DNA from: Actinomycetes bacterium
Lineage (GTDB): Bacteria; Actinomycetota; Actinomycetes; Propionibacteriales; Propionibacteriaceae
Length of the DNA: 45,747 nucleotides
Reading direction: 5' to 3'
NCBI GenBank assembly: GCA_023442485.1
Contig: JAEZZG010000040.1
Location: forward strand, 1 to 45,747
Of this stretch, positions 1-8,729 are shown one piece after another. The translations under genes were made by a program, and so were the position numbers. The notes beneath the pieces are model-generated. The model was not told where the DNA came from. It searched no databases and was given only the letters and a program-made list of their open reading frames with translations. The first letter of the stretch is position 1, and each line of letters opens with the position of its first letter.

Positions 1-45
1 CCACAGCCCCCCCACAGCCCCACCAGCACCAATTTGGTCATGGTC

Positions 46-51
46 TAAAAT
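46..51 (+). promoter_or_regulatory. -10 element of a leaderless-type promoter (M13 peptidase)
   Basis: TAAAAT lies exactly 6 nt before the ATG at 58, and no Shine-Dalgarno sequence precedes that ATG. This spacing puts the predicted transcription start at or next to the start codon, the arrangement of leaderless actinobacterial mRNAs. The same layout recurs at five other genes in the window. No convincing -35 box is seen. Confidence 0.5.
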
Positions 52-57
52 GTGCCC

Positions 58-2031
58 ATGACGATTCCCGCATTGAATTTGGAGCAACGCGACCTATCGG
101 TTCGCCCCCAGGATGATCTTTTCCGATATATGAACGGCACCTGGTATGACCAGGTCGAAATCCCTGCCGACCGCGCATCGTGGGGTTCTTTCGAGGTGTT
201 GCGTGAAAGGTCTGAGGAGGCGGTACGCGACATCATCACCTCGGTAGAAGCCGACGATAACCCCTACTCCGAGGCCTCCCTGATCGCCAAGCTGTACCAC
301 TCCTTCATGGATGAAGACACCGTCAACGCCAAGGGCGTCGCGGTACTAGATCATCTCCTCGCCCGGATCGACAAGATCACCTCAATCGACGAGTTGATGA
401 CCTATCTCGGTTGGGCGACCCGTCACGGCATGGGCGAACTCTTCGGCATGGAGGTCGAGGTGGACGCGGGCGACCCGACGCGTTACGCCTTCCATGTCTA
501 CCAGTCCGGTCTCGGCCTTCCCGACGAGTCCTACTACCGCGAGGATAGTTTCGCCGAGATTCGCAAGGCTTACGTCGCTCACATCGAGACTATGTTCACT
601 CTGCACGGCATTGACGACGCCGCCAGCCGCGCCAACGCGGTGATGGAGCTCGAAACTGCGATCGCCGGATGCCACTGGGACAAGGTCAAGGTGCGCGATC
701 TCGACCAGATGTACTTCCCGCAAAGTTTCGCTGATTTCTGCGCTGCGGCCCCGCAGATCAACTTTGAGGCCATGTTCACCGCCGCCCATCTCACTGAGGA
801 CCACTATGGCCGGATCATCAACTGTCAACGCTCTTTCCCTGCAGACGTTGCCCGGCTGCTGATTGACATCCGCCTCGAAGACTGGAAGAACTGGGCGCGC
901 TGGTCAATGATCAACGAGGCAGCCCCCTTCCTCACAGACGCCGTATCGAAGGCTAACTTCGACTTCTACTCCAAGACCCTCAACGGGGTTCCGGTGCAGC
1001 GTCCTCGATGGAAGCGCGGTGTCGAACTCGTCCAGGGCGTTCTCGGTGAGGCCATCGGTAAGCAATATGTGGACCGTCACTTCTCCCAGACCGCAAAGAC
1101 CCGGATGGACGAGTTGGTCGCCAACTTGATCAAGGCTTATCACGAATCGATTTCGGCGCTGGATTGGATGTCGGACGACACCAAGAAAGAGGCCTTGCAC
1201 AAACTGTCGAAGTTCACCCCCAAGATTGGCTACCCGGCGAAGTGGCGGGATTACTCGTCGTTGAAACTGCGTGCCGACGATCTACTCGGTAACGTGATTC
1301 GTTCCTCTCGATTCGAGTTCGACTACCGGATTGGCAAACTGGCTGGGCCTGTAGATCTGGACGAGTGGGAGATGTACCCGCAGACCGTCAACGCCTACTA
1401 CCATCCGCTGCGTAACGAGATCGTCTTCCCCGCCGCCATCTTGCAGCCTCCCTTCTTCAACGAATACGCCGACGACGCCGTCAACTACGGTGGAATCGGC
1501 GCGGTGATCGGGCACGAGATTGGGCACGGCTTTGATGACCAAGGCTCAACCTGCGATGGAGACGGGCGCCTGCGCAACTGGTGGACGGACGCTGACCAGG
1601 CGGCCTTCAAGGAACGCACCCAGGCCTTGATCGACCAATACGGGGCCCTATCCCCGATGGAATACCCTGAACTGAAGGTCAACGGGGAGATGACGATCGG
1701 CGAAAACATCGGCGATCTTGGTGGCCTCACCATCGCCTACAAGGCGTGGCGCCTGTCGCTGCCGCGCGACGAAGAGGGCAACGTGATCGAGCCCGAACCG
1801 ATCGACGGACTCACCGCTGCTCAACGCTTCTTCCTGTCCTGGAGCCAGGTGTGGAACGGCAAGGACCGCCCCGAAAACGTCCGCGAACGGATCGCCACCG
1901 ACCCGCACTCTCCGCGTGAGATTCGGGCAAACCAGACGGTTCGCAACTCTGACGCCTTCCACGAAGCATTCCAAACCAAACCAGGTGACGGGGAATGGCT
2001 CGACCCTGAACATCGCGTCTCGATCTGGTAG
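58..2031 (+). CDS. pepO: M13 family zinc metallopeptidase (neprilysin/PepO-like)
   Basis: Probable zinc endopeptidase or oligopeptidase of family M13. The HEIGH zinc motif lies at about residues 486-490, the third zinc ligand is in the downstream ENIGD motif about 60 residues later, and a substrate-binding NAYYHP motif lies upstream. About 657 residues is normal for bacterial M13 enzymes. No signal peptide or N-terminal membrane anchor is visible, so it is probably cytoplasmic like lactococcal PepO. The C-terminus HRVSIW replaces the CxVW ending common in the family. ATG 58 is preferred over GTG 52 because a TAAAAT box ends 6 nt upstream of it. It appears monocistronic, with a hairpin terminator following. 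The family call is firm; the natural substrate is unknown. Confidence 0.95.
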   Translation: MTIPALNLEQRDLSVRPQDDLFRYMNGTWYDQVEIPADRASWGSFEVLRERSEEAVRDIITSVEADDNPYSEASLIAKLYHSFMDEDTVNAKGVAVLDHLLARIDKITSIDELMTYLGWATRHGMGELFGMEVEVDAGDPTRYAFHVYQSGLGLPDESYYREDSFAEIRKAYVAHIETMFTLHGIDDAASRANAVMELETAIAGCHWDKVKVRDLDQMYFPQSFADFCAAAPQINFEAMFTAAHLTEDHYGRIINCQRSFPADVARLLIDIRLEDWKNWARWSMINEAAPFLTDAVSKANFDFYSKTLNGVPVQRPRWKRGVELVQGVLGEAIGKQYVDRHFSQTAKTRMDELVANLIKAYHESISALDWMSDDTKKEALHKLSKFTPKIGYPAKWRDYSSLKLRADDLLGNVIRSSRFEFDYRIGKLAGPVDLDEWEMYPQTVNAYYHPLRNEIVFPAAILQPPFFNEYADDAVNYGGIGAVIGHEIGHGFDDQGSTCDGDGRLRNWWTDADQAAFKERTQALIDQYGALSPMEYPELKVNGEMTIGENIGDLGGLTIAYKAWRLSLPRDEEGNVIEPEPIDGLTAAQRFFLSWSQVWNGKDRPENVRERIATDPHSPREIRANQTVRNSDAFHEAFQTKPGDGEWLDPEHRVSIW

Positions 2032-2046
2032 CCACACTCGACCTGA

Positions 2047-2081
2047 TTCGCTCAGCTCCTGGTCCTCAGGGGCTGAGCGAA
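2047..2081 (+). terminator. Hairpin terminator after the M13 peptidase gene
   Basis: TTCGCTCAGC and GCTGAGCGAA form a perfect 10-bp stem, and CCTG/CAGG adds an inner 4-bp helix. It begins 16 nt after the stop codon. There is no strong U-tract after it, so it may be an I-shaped terminator, which is common in actinobacteria. Confidence 0.6.
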
Positions 2082-2251
2082 TTCGTCTATGAGCCGCACT
2101 CATCCCCCAAGATTCATCCCCTCTTGCCAACAACTGCCTTGACATCTCTCGTCGCAGACCGCGACACTCCCCGGTGCCCTCATCCTGGCCGATCGAGCGA
2201 TTGTCACATTCGTCTACGCTCGTTCCCATCGTGATAGTTCCAGATCTGGCC

Positions 2252-2257
2252 TAAACT
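2252..2257 (+). promoter_or_regulatory. -10 element of a leaderless-type promoter
   Basis: TAAACT lies 7 nt before the ATG at 2265, and no Shine-Dalgarno sequence lies between. It fits the TANNNT-N6/7-start pattern seen repeatedly in this window. Confidence 0.45.
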
Positions 2258-2264
2258 CAAAGTC

Positions 2265-2903
2265 ATGCTTCAGCGCCTGATAACTTCCCTCGTCAATCGC
2301 AAAATCAACACCGTTTCGGACCATCAACGTCACCAGATCCAACTCTCGGCTAACCAGAGTCACGGAATGCCTGTTTTCCAGGAATATCCTCGCTCAGTCA
2401 AGATCTTGGTGAAGCTATGCACAGTCTTTCTCGCCGTCTCCACCATCATCCTCGGCGTCATCGCGCTGAATAGCCTCATCAAGACCGGTTCTTCCAGTAT
2501 CCCGATGTTTGTGCCGATCTTCTTCGCTGGGCTGACCGCGATGTGCTCATATCTGACCCGGTTGACCTCACATTTCAAAGTCGCTGACTGCCCTGAGTAC
2601 GTCATTATTCAAAAGCCTAATCGCGAACGGGTCACGGTGCGCCACGACCAGATCGACAGTTGGAAGTTCCGCCGAGCCAATCGATCTCGCGGGGGCACCT
2701 TCACTTTGACGACCCAAAGCGGCGAGAAGGCCCGCATCTACACCCTCTACTGCTCCTTGCCCAACCTCTTCAACTACCTCGTCGCACAAGAAGTCCAGGG
2801 ACGATGGGTGAATCCGTCCCTTTCGGTGGAGAAGCGGTCTCGTCAGATTCAGCATCGAATTGGTGTCCTAGCTGGGGCGCTGGGGGTCAATTACCGCGCC
2901 TGA
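2265..2903 (+). CDS. Uncharacterised two-TM membrane protein
   Basis: No family recognised. The 212-residue protein has a basic N-terminal segment of about 45 residues, two hydrophobic helices (about 46-69 and 79-98) joined by a short loop, and a soluble C-terminal domain of about 110 residues. That domain looks rich in beta strands and basic residues and faintly resembles the PH-like or DUF domains found behind a helical hairpin in small bacterial membrane proteins. The start is supported by TAAACT 7 nt upstream. Its last 13 bp overlap the convergently transcribed exporter gene. Function unknown. Confidence 0.75.
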   Translation: MLQRLITSLVNRKINTVSDHQRHQIQLSANQSHGMPVFQEYPRSVKILVKLCTVFLAVSTIILGVIALNSLIKTGSSSIPMFVPIFFAGLTAMCSYLTRLTSHFKVADCPEYVIIQKPNRERVTVRHDQIDSWKFRRANRSRGGTFTLTTQSGEKARIYTLYCSLPNLFNYLVAQEVQGRWVNPSLSVEKRSRQIQHRIGVLAGALGVNYRA

Positions 2904-4417
2904 CGCAACACAGTCGCGGTGATAACCAGGGCTAAAGCCAGAAGCCCCAGGGCTAGCTGAGATGAGGCCCCCACGCCGACGGTAAAGGCGTCATGGGCGT
3001 TGCTGAGCAGAGAATGGGCGAGGCCTTCAGGCAGGCGCTCGGCAACCTCGTGGGCACCGCCCAGGGTCAGGGATGCAGCATTGGCATCGGCGGGGTCCAC
3101 ACCGTCAGGAATCACAATGGAGCGGGAATAGGAGGCGGTGAGGACGAGTCCGAGAATCGCGGTGCCCAACACCGTCCCTAGCTCGTATGCCGTCTCCGAA
3201 ATCGCCGAGGCAGCTCCAGCTTTTGATCGCGGCACCGACGCCACGATCAGATCGTTGGAGATCGTCTCGGTCAGGCCCACCCCCATCGAGATCAACGCGA
3301 AGGCGGTCATGATCAGCCAGACGGGGACCGATCCGCGATGGACAATCACGACGACGAAGCCTAAAGCCGAGGCCACCAGCCCCCACCCCATCACAGTCGC
3401 CGGGCGAAACCTAGCCACCAGCGGCACTGCGAACAACCCGAACACCACCATTAGCACAACCCCGGGCAGCAGCCACAGACCAGCGTGGATCGGGTCGAGA
3501 CCATTGACGAGTTGAAGGTCCTGGGAGGCGTAGATGAGGAAACCGATCACCGCCATCATCGAGATCAGATTCACTAGGACGGAGCCGGAGAAATCCGGCA
3601 AGGTGAACAGTCGAATGTCGAGCATGGGACGGTCGATGTGTAGCTGGCGGTAACAGAATCCGGCGAGGATCACCGCCCCGACCACACACCACACCCACGC
3701 GTAGGGGGTGTGGGAACCGAACTGGGTTTTGATGCCGTAGACCAGGCAGTACATGGCTGCAAGGATCATCACGGACGAGATCAGGTCCGCCCCGGAGGCG
3801 TCGGGATCGGCCGATTCTGGGATGGTTCGACCGGCTAGAACCAGGTAGACGACGATGACCGGCACAGCGAGAAGGAAAACCGATCCCCACCAGAAGTGCT
3901 GCAATAGCACACCACCTACGAGCGGGCCTACCGCAGCGCCAGAAGAGAATCCCGCCGCCCAGATCGCGATGGCTTTACGCCTTTGCGCCCGGTCAACGAA
4001 GATGTTGCGGATGAGGGACAGTGTTGCGGGCATGAGCATCGCGCCGAAAACACCGAGGCCGGCACGGGCGGCTATCAGCCAGTGGTAGGTCGGAGCGAAG
4101 GCCGCCAGTGTCGAGATCACTGCGAAGCCGGCGCATCCGATAGTGAGCACCCGGCGTCGCCCGTATCGGTCCGCGAGTGCGCCCATGGGGACGAGGAGGC
4201 CGGTCAGCACCAGAGAATAGATGTCGACGATCCACAGCAGCCCCGTCCCCGAAGGGGTCAATGCCGTCGAGATTTGCGGCAGGGCGAAGGTCAAGACGGT
4301 GTTATCGATGGACACCAGCAGCACTGGCAGCAATAACACAGCCATCGCCGACCAACGCGCCCGGGCGGTGGTCAGGGTTCCTGGCTGGGCGCGATCTTGA
4401 TGAGTATGTGAGGTCAA
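2891..4417 (-). CDS. MFS drug exporter, DHA2 (14-TM) family
   Basis: Proton-driven multidrug exporter of the QacA/SmvA/EmrB type. About 508 residues and roughly 14 hydrophobic helices fit DHA2. GALADRYGRRR is MFS motif A after TM2, and GAAVGPLVGGVLL is the antiporter motif C in TM5. An early SIDNTVLTFALPQI segment matches the DHA2 signature with the TM1 aspartate. The chosen TTG start at 4417 has GAGGAAA about 6 nt upstream and follows the prenyl synthase stop by 8 nt. A GTG at 4456 would add 13 residues and overlap that gene. It is probably cotranscribed with the synthase. The substrate cannot be told from the sequence. Confidence 0.9.
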   Translation of the reverse strand: MTSHTHQDRAQPGTLTTARARWSAMAVLLLPVLLVSIDNTVLTFALPQISTALTPSGTGLLWIVDIYSLVLTGLLVPMGALADRYGRRRVLTIGCAGFAVISTLAAFAPTYHWLIAARAGLGVFGAMLMPATLSLIRNIFVDRAQRRKAIAIWAAGFSSGAAVGPLVGGVLLQHFWWGSVFLLAVPVIVVYLVLAGRTIPESADPDASGADLISSVMILAAMYCLVYGIKTQFGSHTPYAWVWCVVGAVILAGFCYRQLHIDRPMLDIRLFTLPDFSGSVLVNLISMMAVIGFLIYASQDLQLVNGLDPIHAGLWLLPGVVLMVVFGLFAVPLVARFRPATVMGWGLVASALGFVVVIVHRGSVPVWLIMTAFALISMGVGLTETISNDLIVASVPRSKAGAASAISETAYELGTVLGTAILGLVLTASYSRSIVIPDGVDPADANAASLTLGGAHEVAERLPEGLAHSLLSNAHDAFTVGVGASSQLALGLLALALVITATVLRQAR

Positions 4418-4425
4418 GGATTTCC

Positions 4426-5400
4426 TCAGCGATCCCGCGTGATCACATGATCGCACAGGTCGATCAGCGCGTCCTTGGCAGATGATGGGGCAATTGGGTC
4501 AAGGAAACGGGTCGCCCTCGATGCCCGATCCCTCAATTCCTCGCGGGCCTGATCAATCACCGGATGGACGCGCAAGGCATGGAGGGCTTGGCTGACCTTC
4601 TCGTCGGTATCTAACCCGTCGGTGATGAACTTCATCAGCTCAATGTCGTCGTCGCGAGTAGATCGCTGCAACATCAGGGTCGGCAAAGTCAAGACACCTT
4701 CACGCAAGTCAGTGCCGGGGGTCTTCCCGGTGGCGTCGGAGGTGATGTCGATGACGTCATCGCTGAGCTGGAAGAGCATACCCAGCTCGAAGCCGTACTG
4801 GCGTAAGGCTTCAATCTCGTTAGGCTGAGCCTGAGCGACCATGCCACCGAACATAGCGGAGGTAGAAATCAAGGAGGCAGTCTTTCCGGCGATCACCGAG
4901 AGGTAATGCTCCATCGGATCGGTGTCTCCCCCACCGATAAACTCGGCAATCTGGCCTTGAACGAGCTGGGCAAAGGTATCAGCTTGGAGTTTGACGAATT
5001 CGGGGCCTAATTCGGCCACGATCGACGATGCCCTGGAGAACTGGTAATCCCCCACCAAGATCGACAAGTTATTGCCGAAAAGTTGGTTCGCGGAGGCGAC
5101 TCCGCGTCGAGTCTGAGCCTCATCCATGACATCGTCATGGTAGAGGGAAGCGACATGGGTCAACTCAACCACGACGGCGGCTTTTTCGACGGCATCGAGG
5201 TCAAGCGAGTTCGAGGTGGCATGTGCGCTAAGGAACACCAACAGCGGACGGATGCGTTTGCCACCTGCTTTCACGATGTGCTGGGAGGCATCTGTGACGA
5301 ATGGAGAATCGGCCTGAGCCGCCGCAATCAAACGATCCTCAAAGTGCGCAAGCTCAGCCTCGACGCGCTCGCCGAATTCCGGATCTCTCACCTGCGACAT
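4426..5400 (-). CDS. grcC: Long-chain polyprenyl diphosphate synthase
   Basis: Trans-prenyltransferase that condenses isopentenyl diphosphate onto an allylic primer to build the isoprenoid tail, probably the menaquinone side chain. It has GGKRIRP near the N-terminus, the first aspartate-rich motif DDVMDEAQTRRG and the second motif FQLSDDVID. About 324 residues is typical of heptaprenyl to decaprenyl synthases. The ATG at 5400 lies 6 nt after AGGAGG and is preferred over the ATG at 5406, which directly abuts it. The setting, with complex I on one side and menaquinone genes beyond, supports a quinone role. Product chain length cannot be predicted here. Confidence 0.9.
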   Translation of the reverse strand: MSQVRDPEFGERVEAELAHFEDRLIAAAQADSPFVTDASQHIVKAGGKRIRPLLVFLSAHATSNSLDLDAVEKAAVVVELTHVASLYHDDVMDEAQTRRGVASANQLFGNNLSILVGDYQFSRASSIVAELGPEFVKLQADTFAQLVQGQIAEFIGGGDTDPMEHYLSVIAGKTASLISTSAMFGGMVAQAQPNEIEALRQYGFELGMLFQLSDDVIDITSDATGKTPGTDLREGVLTLPTLMLQRSTRDDDIELMKFITDGLDTDEKVSQALHALRVHPVIDQAREELRDRASRATRFLDPIAPSSAKDALIDLCDHVITRDR

Positions 5401-5509
5401 CAACATCCTCCTACAGCTAGCATTTCCCCGCGTCAGCCTCTAAAACCGGGTCAGGTATCACCACGGCGTCAGCACCGCAGGGCGAGGCAGAAACTAACCC
5501 CGACAACGC

Positions 5510-5541
5510 AATGACGCGGGGTTTGTCCTCCCCGCGTCATT
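5510..5541 (-). terminator. Perfect 12-bp hairpin between nuoN and the prenyl synthase gene
   Basis: AATGACGCGGGG and CCCCGCGTCATT pair perfectly around an 8-nt loop. It lies after nuoN and before grcC, so it probably ends the complex I transcript. On the - strand no U-run follows. The more U-rich flank (CTACAATCTTTTCTT) is on the + side, so it may act as a U-less or bidirectional terminator. Confidence 0.7.
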
Positions 5542-5575
5542 CTACAATCTTTTCTTCAGTAAGGCAGTGTCCTAG

Positions 5576-7165
5576 CTACCGCATGAACCAGGCATTGAAG
5601 GTAGCCGGATCAATCATGGGGCGAGCCCAGACGCCGAGCACGACCGTCAATACGGCAGCGAGCGCGATCACCGTCCACAACATCGAGGATGCGGGACGAA
5701 TCTCGACCTCTTCGTTATCGGCCGAATCCACAAACATCACGATGATCCAGCGGAAGTAGGCGAAGGCCGCAATCACCGAGGCGACGACTGACACCAGGAC
5801 CAGCCAGGAGTAGCCACCTCGCCAGGCCGAGACGAACACGGTCAGCTTGCCGACGAAACCGGCCGTCAACGGGATGCCAGCGAAAGACAGCATCATGATC
5901 GACATCATCACACCCAAGACCGGGTTGCGGCGGCCAACACCTGCCCAATCCTTCAGGTCATAGGCCTCGAGGGAGTCCCGACGCACCATCTGGATGAGGG
6001 AGAAGGCACCGACGACGGCCAAACCATAACCAGCCAGGTAGATCAGTACCGAAGAGACAGACCCGATTTGGCCTTGAACCAGCCCAGTTTCGGGGGTGAT
6101 TGCGCCCACGATACCCACCAGGATGAAACCGGCGTGGGTGATGGCAGACCAGGCCAACATGCGTTTGATCGAGGTCTGGACGACGGTGAGGATGGCGCCA
6201 ACCAGCATCGTCAACACCGCAAGGGCGGCAATCATGGGTTGCCACGACCAGCGCAGCGCACCGAAACCAACGTAGAGGACCCGGGTCAGAGCTACCACGG
6301 CTGCAAGTTTGGTGCAGATGGCCATGAAACCGGTCACCGGGGTGGGAGCACCGGTGTAGACGTCGGGAACCCAGGCGTGGAACGGAGCCACACCGATCTT
6401 GAACATCAAACCGACCGAGATCATGCCGACGCCGAGCAAGGCCAACGAGACCGACTGGATCGGATTACTAATTGCGGCGTCGATCACGCGCAGATCGAAG
6501 GTGCCGGCGAAGCCATAGACCAAGGCGATACCGTAGAGCATGATCGCGGAGCCCAAGGCACCCAAGATGAAGTACTTGATTGCGGCTTCCTGGCTGAGTA
6601 GGCGACGACGACGCGACAGACCGGTCAGCAAGTACAGCGGCAAGGAGAATACTTCGAGGGCGACGAACAGGGTCAACAGATCGGAGGCGGAGATGAATAC
6701 CATCATGCCGCCCAGCGCCAATAGCATCAGCGGGTAGATTTCGGTGTGCTCGAACCGTGCCCGCTCGGCCTGATTCTCACGATCGGAGTCCGGGATGGCG
6801 GCGGCCATGGCGGTGAAGCTGTAGTTGCCGTAGTTGACTCGGTGTTCCCCAAACATCAGCGCGGACATGATGCCGAAAATAAGCAAGACCGACCAGGCGA
6901 AGTAGGTTGGGCCGTCAAGGGCCATCGACCCCATCATGGCCAAGCCGAGGTGACCGTCGAGCCAGTTAGTAATCGTGGTGGCGATACCTGCCACTAGGGC
7001 AATCACCGTCAGGATGAGTTGAACCCGGGGGCGCACCGACATCGGCGTGGTTGCTTCGACCAGCACACAGGCCAGGACACCGCCGAAGATGCACAGCACC
7101 GGAAGAAGTAGCTGGAACTGGATCGTAGGTGCAGCAATGGCTGCCAGATCAAGCAGGGTCACCAT
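5576..7165 (-). CDS. nuoN: NADH-quinone oxidoreductase subunit N
   Basis: Antiporter-like membrane subunit of complex I and last gene of the nuo operon. The 529-residue protein has about 14 hydrophobic helices. Conserved blocks include ALEVFSLPLYLLTGL, with the TM5 glutamate of the proton channel, FKIGVAPFHAWVPDVY, with the TM7 lysine and histidine, and KRMLAWSAITHAGF, with the TM8 lysine region. Its ATG overlaps the nuoM stop (TAATG), implying coupled translation. It is one of three Mrp-like proton-pumping subunits with NuoL and NuoM. Confidence 0.97.
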   Translation of the reverse strand: MVTLLDLAAIAAPTIQFQLLLPVLCIFGGVLACVLVEATTPMSVRPRVQLILTVIALVAGIATTITNWLDGHLGLAMMGSMALDGPTYFAWSVLLIFGIMSALMFGEHRVNYGNYSFTAMAAAIPDSDRENQAERARFEHTEIYPLMLLALGGMMVFISASDLLTLFVALEVFSLPLYLLTGLSRRRRLLSQEAAIKYFILGALGSAIMLYGIALVYGFAGTFDLRVIDAAISNPIQSVSLALLGVGMISVGLMFKIGVAPFHAWVPDVYTGAPTPVTGFMAICTKLAAVVALTRVLYVGFGALRWSWQPMIAALAVLTMLVGAILTVVQTSIKRMLAWSAITHAGFILVGIVGAITPETGLVQGQIGSVSSVLIYLAGYGLAVVGAFSLIQMVRRDSLEAYDLKDWAGVGRRNPVLGVMMSIMMLSFAGIPLTAGFVGKLTVFVSAWRGGYSWLVLVSVVASVIAAFAYFRWIIVMFVDSADNEEVEIRPASSMLWTVIALAAVLTVVLGVWARPMIDPATFNAWFMR

Positions 7166-8715
7166 TACTTCTCTCCCTTCGTGGCGAGTGGAGCCGGGTC
7201 AGTCATCTGAACCTGGGACATGGCGTCACGAGCTGTCGGTTCGATCATGTCCGTCAGTGGCTTCGGGAAGAAGCCGAAGACCAGCATTGCGGCAATCACG
7301 GGGGCAATGACGGTTCGCTCAATCGTGGTCAGGTCCTTAGTGAAGCGGGCCTCGACGTCGTCTGAGACCGGACCAGTTGCGGTGCGCTGGATCATCAGCA
7401 TGATGTAGAGGGCTGCCAGGACCATACCGATAGTCGATACTGCGGTCAGCCACGGATAGCGTCCCCAAGCACCAGCCATCACCATGAATTCTGAGATGAA
7501 AGATGAGAAACCGGGCAGGGCGAGGGTGGATAAGCCGGCGGCCAGGAGGATACCGGCTGCCAGAGGAGCCTTCTTGGCGAAACCTCCGAAGGCATCAACC
7601 TGGGCACACCCACGGCGCTTGATGATGAAGCCGACAGCCAGGAACAAGGCAGCGGTAGAGAGCCCATGGTTGAACATGTAGAAGACCGCCCCGGTAATCG
7701 ACTGGGTGGTCATCGCGAAGATACCGAACACCATGAAGCCGAAGTGGCTGACCGAGGTGTAGGCAACCAGACGCATCAGGTTCTTCGATCCAATCGCCAT
7801 CATGGCGCCATAGATGATCGCGACGACGGCGAGCACCAGCACCACTGGGGTAGCCCATTTGCTGGCTTCCGGGAACAGCTCGAAGCAGATCCGAATCATC
7901 CCGAAGGTGCCGATCTTGTCCAAGACACCAGCCATCAAGGTAGCCGTCCCAGGTGTGGATTCTTCGGCTGCGTCTGGCAACCAGGTGTGAACCGGAACCA
8001 TCGGTGCCTTGATCGCGAAGGCGATGAAGAACCCCATCCACAGCCATGCTGCGGTGGTTGAGTCGATCGTCAGCCCAGACAGGTCGTTGAGCAACAGCGA
8101 CGGCGCCCCGGTTTCACCGGAGATAGCCCACACGCCGACGACGGAGAACAGCATCACCAAACCGCCGGCAAGGTTGAACAGTAGGAACTTCAATGCAGCA
8201 CGTCCGCGACGGGCTCCTCCCCAGCCGCCGATCATGAAGTACATCGGGATCAAGGTGGCCTCGAAGAAGAGGTAGAACACCATCAGGTCCGCAGCCATGA
8301 AAACTAGCATGGCGAAGGACTCCATCAACAGGCTCAACGCAAAGAAGGTGCCGGTCGACCAGCGTCCGCTTGCTGAATCGGACTGCGGAGCGGCGGGGTC
8401 AAGTTCACCGATGTACCACTCATAGCCGAATACCACAGGCACTAGGAATGCGGTGAGCAACACCATGACCGCGCCCATGCCGTCTAGGCCGAGGGCGTAG
8501 GACAAACCGAGTTTTGGAACCCAGGTCAAGTGCTCGCTAACCGCTTGCCAGTCAGAAGAGAAGCTGACGACGGTGAGGATAGCGATCACCAGGGTGGCCA
8601 AGGCAAAGACCATACCTGCGATCTTGGCAGCCCGACCTCTTAGACCGAATGTCACGATAGCCCCGACGAGAGGGACGAAGGCAATCAGCGAAAGCCAAGG
8701 AATAACTGTTGTCAT
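7165..8715 (-). CDS. nuoM: NADH-quinone oxidoreductase subunit M
   Basis: Antiporter-like proton-pumping subunit of complex I. At 516 residues and about 14 helices it matches the family. FFEATLIPMYFMIGGWGG carries the conserved TM5 glutamate, IKAPMVPVHTWLPDAAEE the TM7 lysine and histidine, and KNLMRLVAYTSVSHFGF the TM8 channel segment. The ATG has GGGGAGGGAAGG upstream. It lies 14 nt after nuoL and overlaps the start of nuoN. Confidence 0.98.
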   Translation of the reverse strand: MTTVIPWLSLIAFVPLVGAIVTFGLRGRAAKIAGMVFALATLVIAILTVVSFSSDWQAVSEHLTWVPKLGLSYALGLDGMGAVMVLLTAFLVPVVFGYEWYIGELDPAAPQSDSASGRWSTGTFFALSLLMESFAMLVFMAADLMVFYLFFEATLIPMYFMIGGWGGARRGRAALKFLLFNLAGGLVMLFSVVGVWAISGETGAPSLLLNDLSGLTIDSTTAAWLWMGFFIAFAIKAPMVPVHTWLPDAAEESTPGTATLMAGVLDKIGTFGMIRICFELFPEASKWATPVVLVLAVVAIIYGAMMAIGSKNLMRLVAYTSVSHFGFMVFGIFAMTTQSITGAVFYMFNHGLSTAALFLAVGFIIKRRGCAQVDAFGGFAKKAPLAAGILLAAGLSTLALPGFSSFISEFMVMAGAWGRYPWLTAVSTIGMVLAALYIMLMIQRTATGPVSDDVEARFTKDLTTIERTVIAPVIAAMLVFGFFPKPLTDMIEPTARDAMSQVQMTDPAPLATKGEK

Positions 8716-8729
8716 AACCTTCCCTCCCC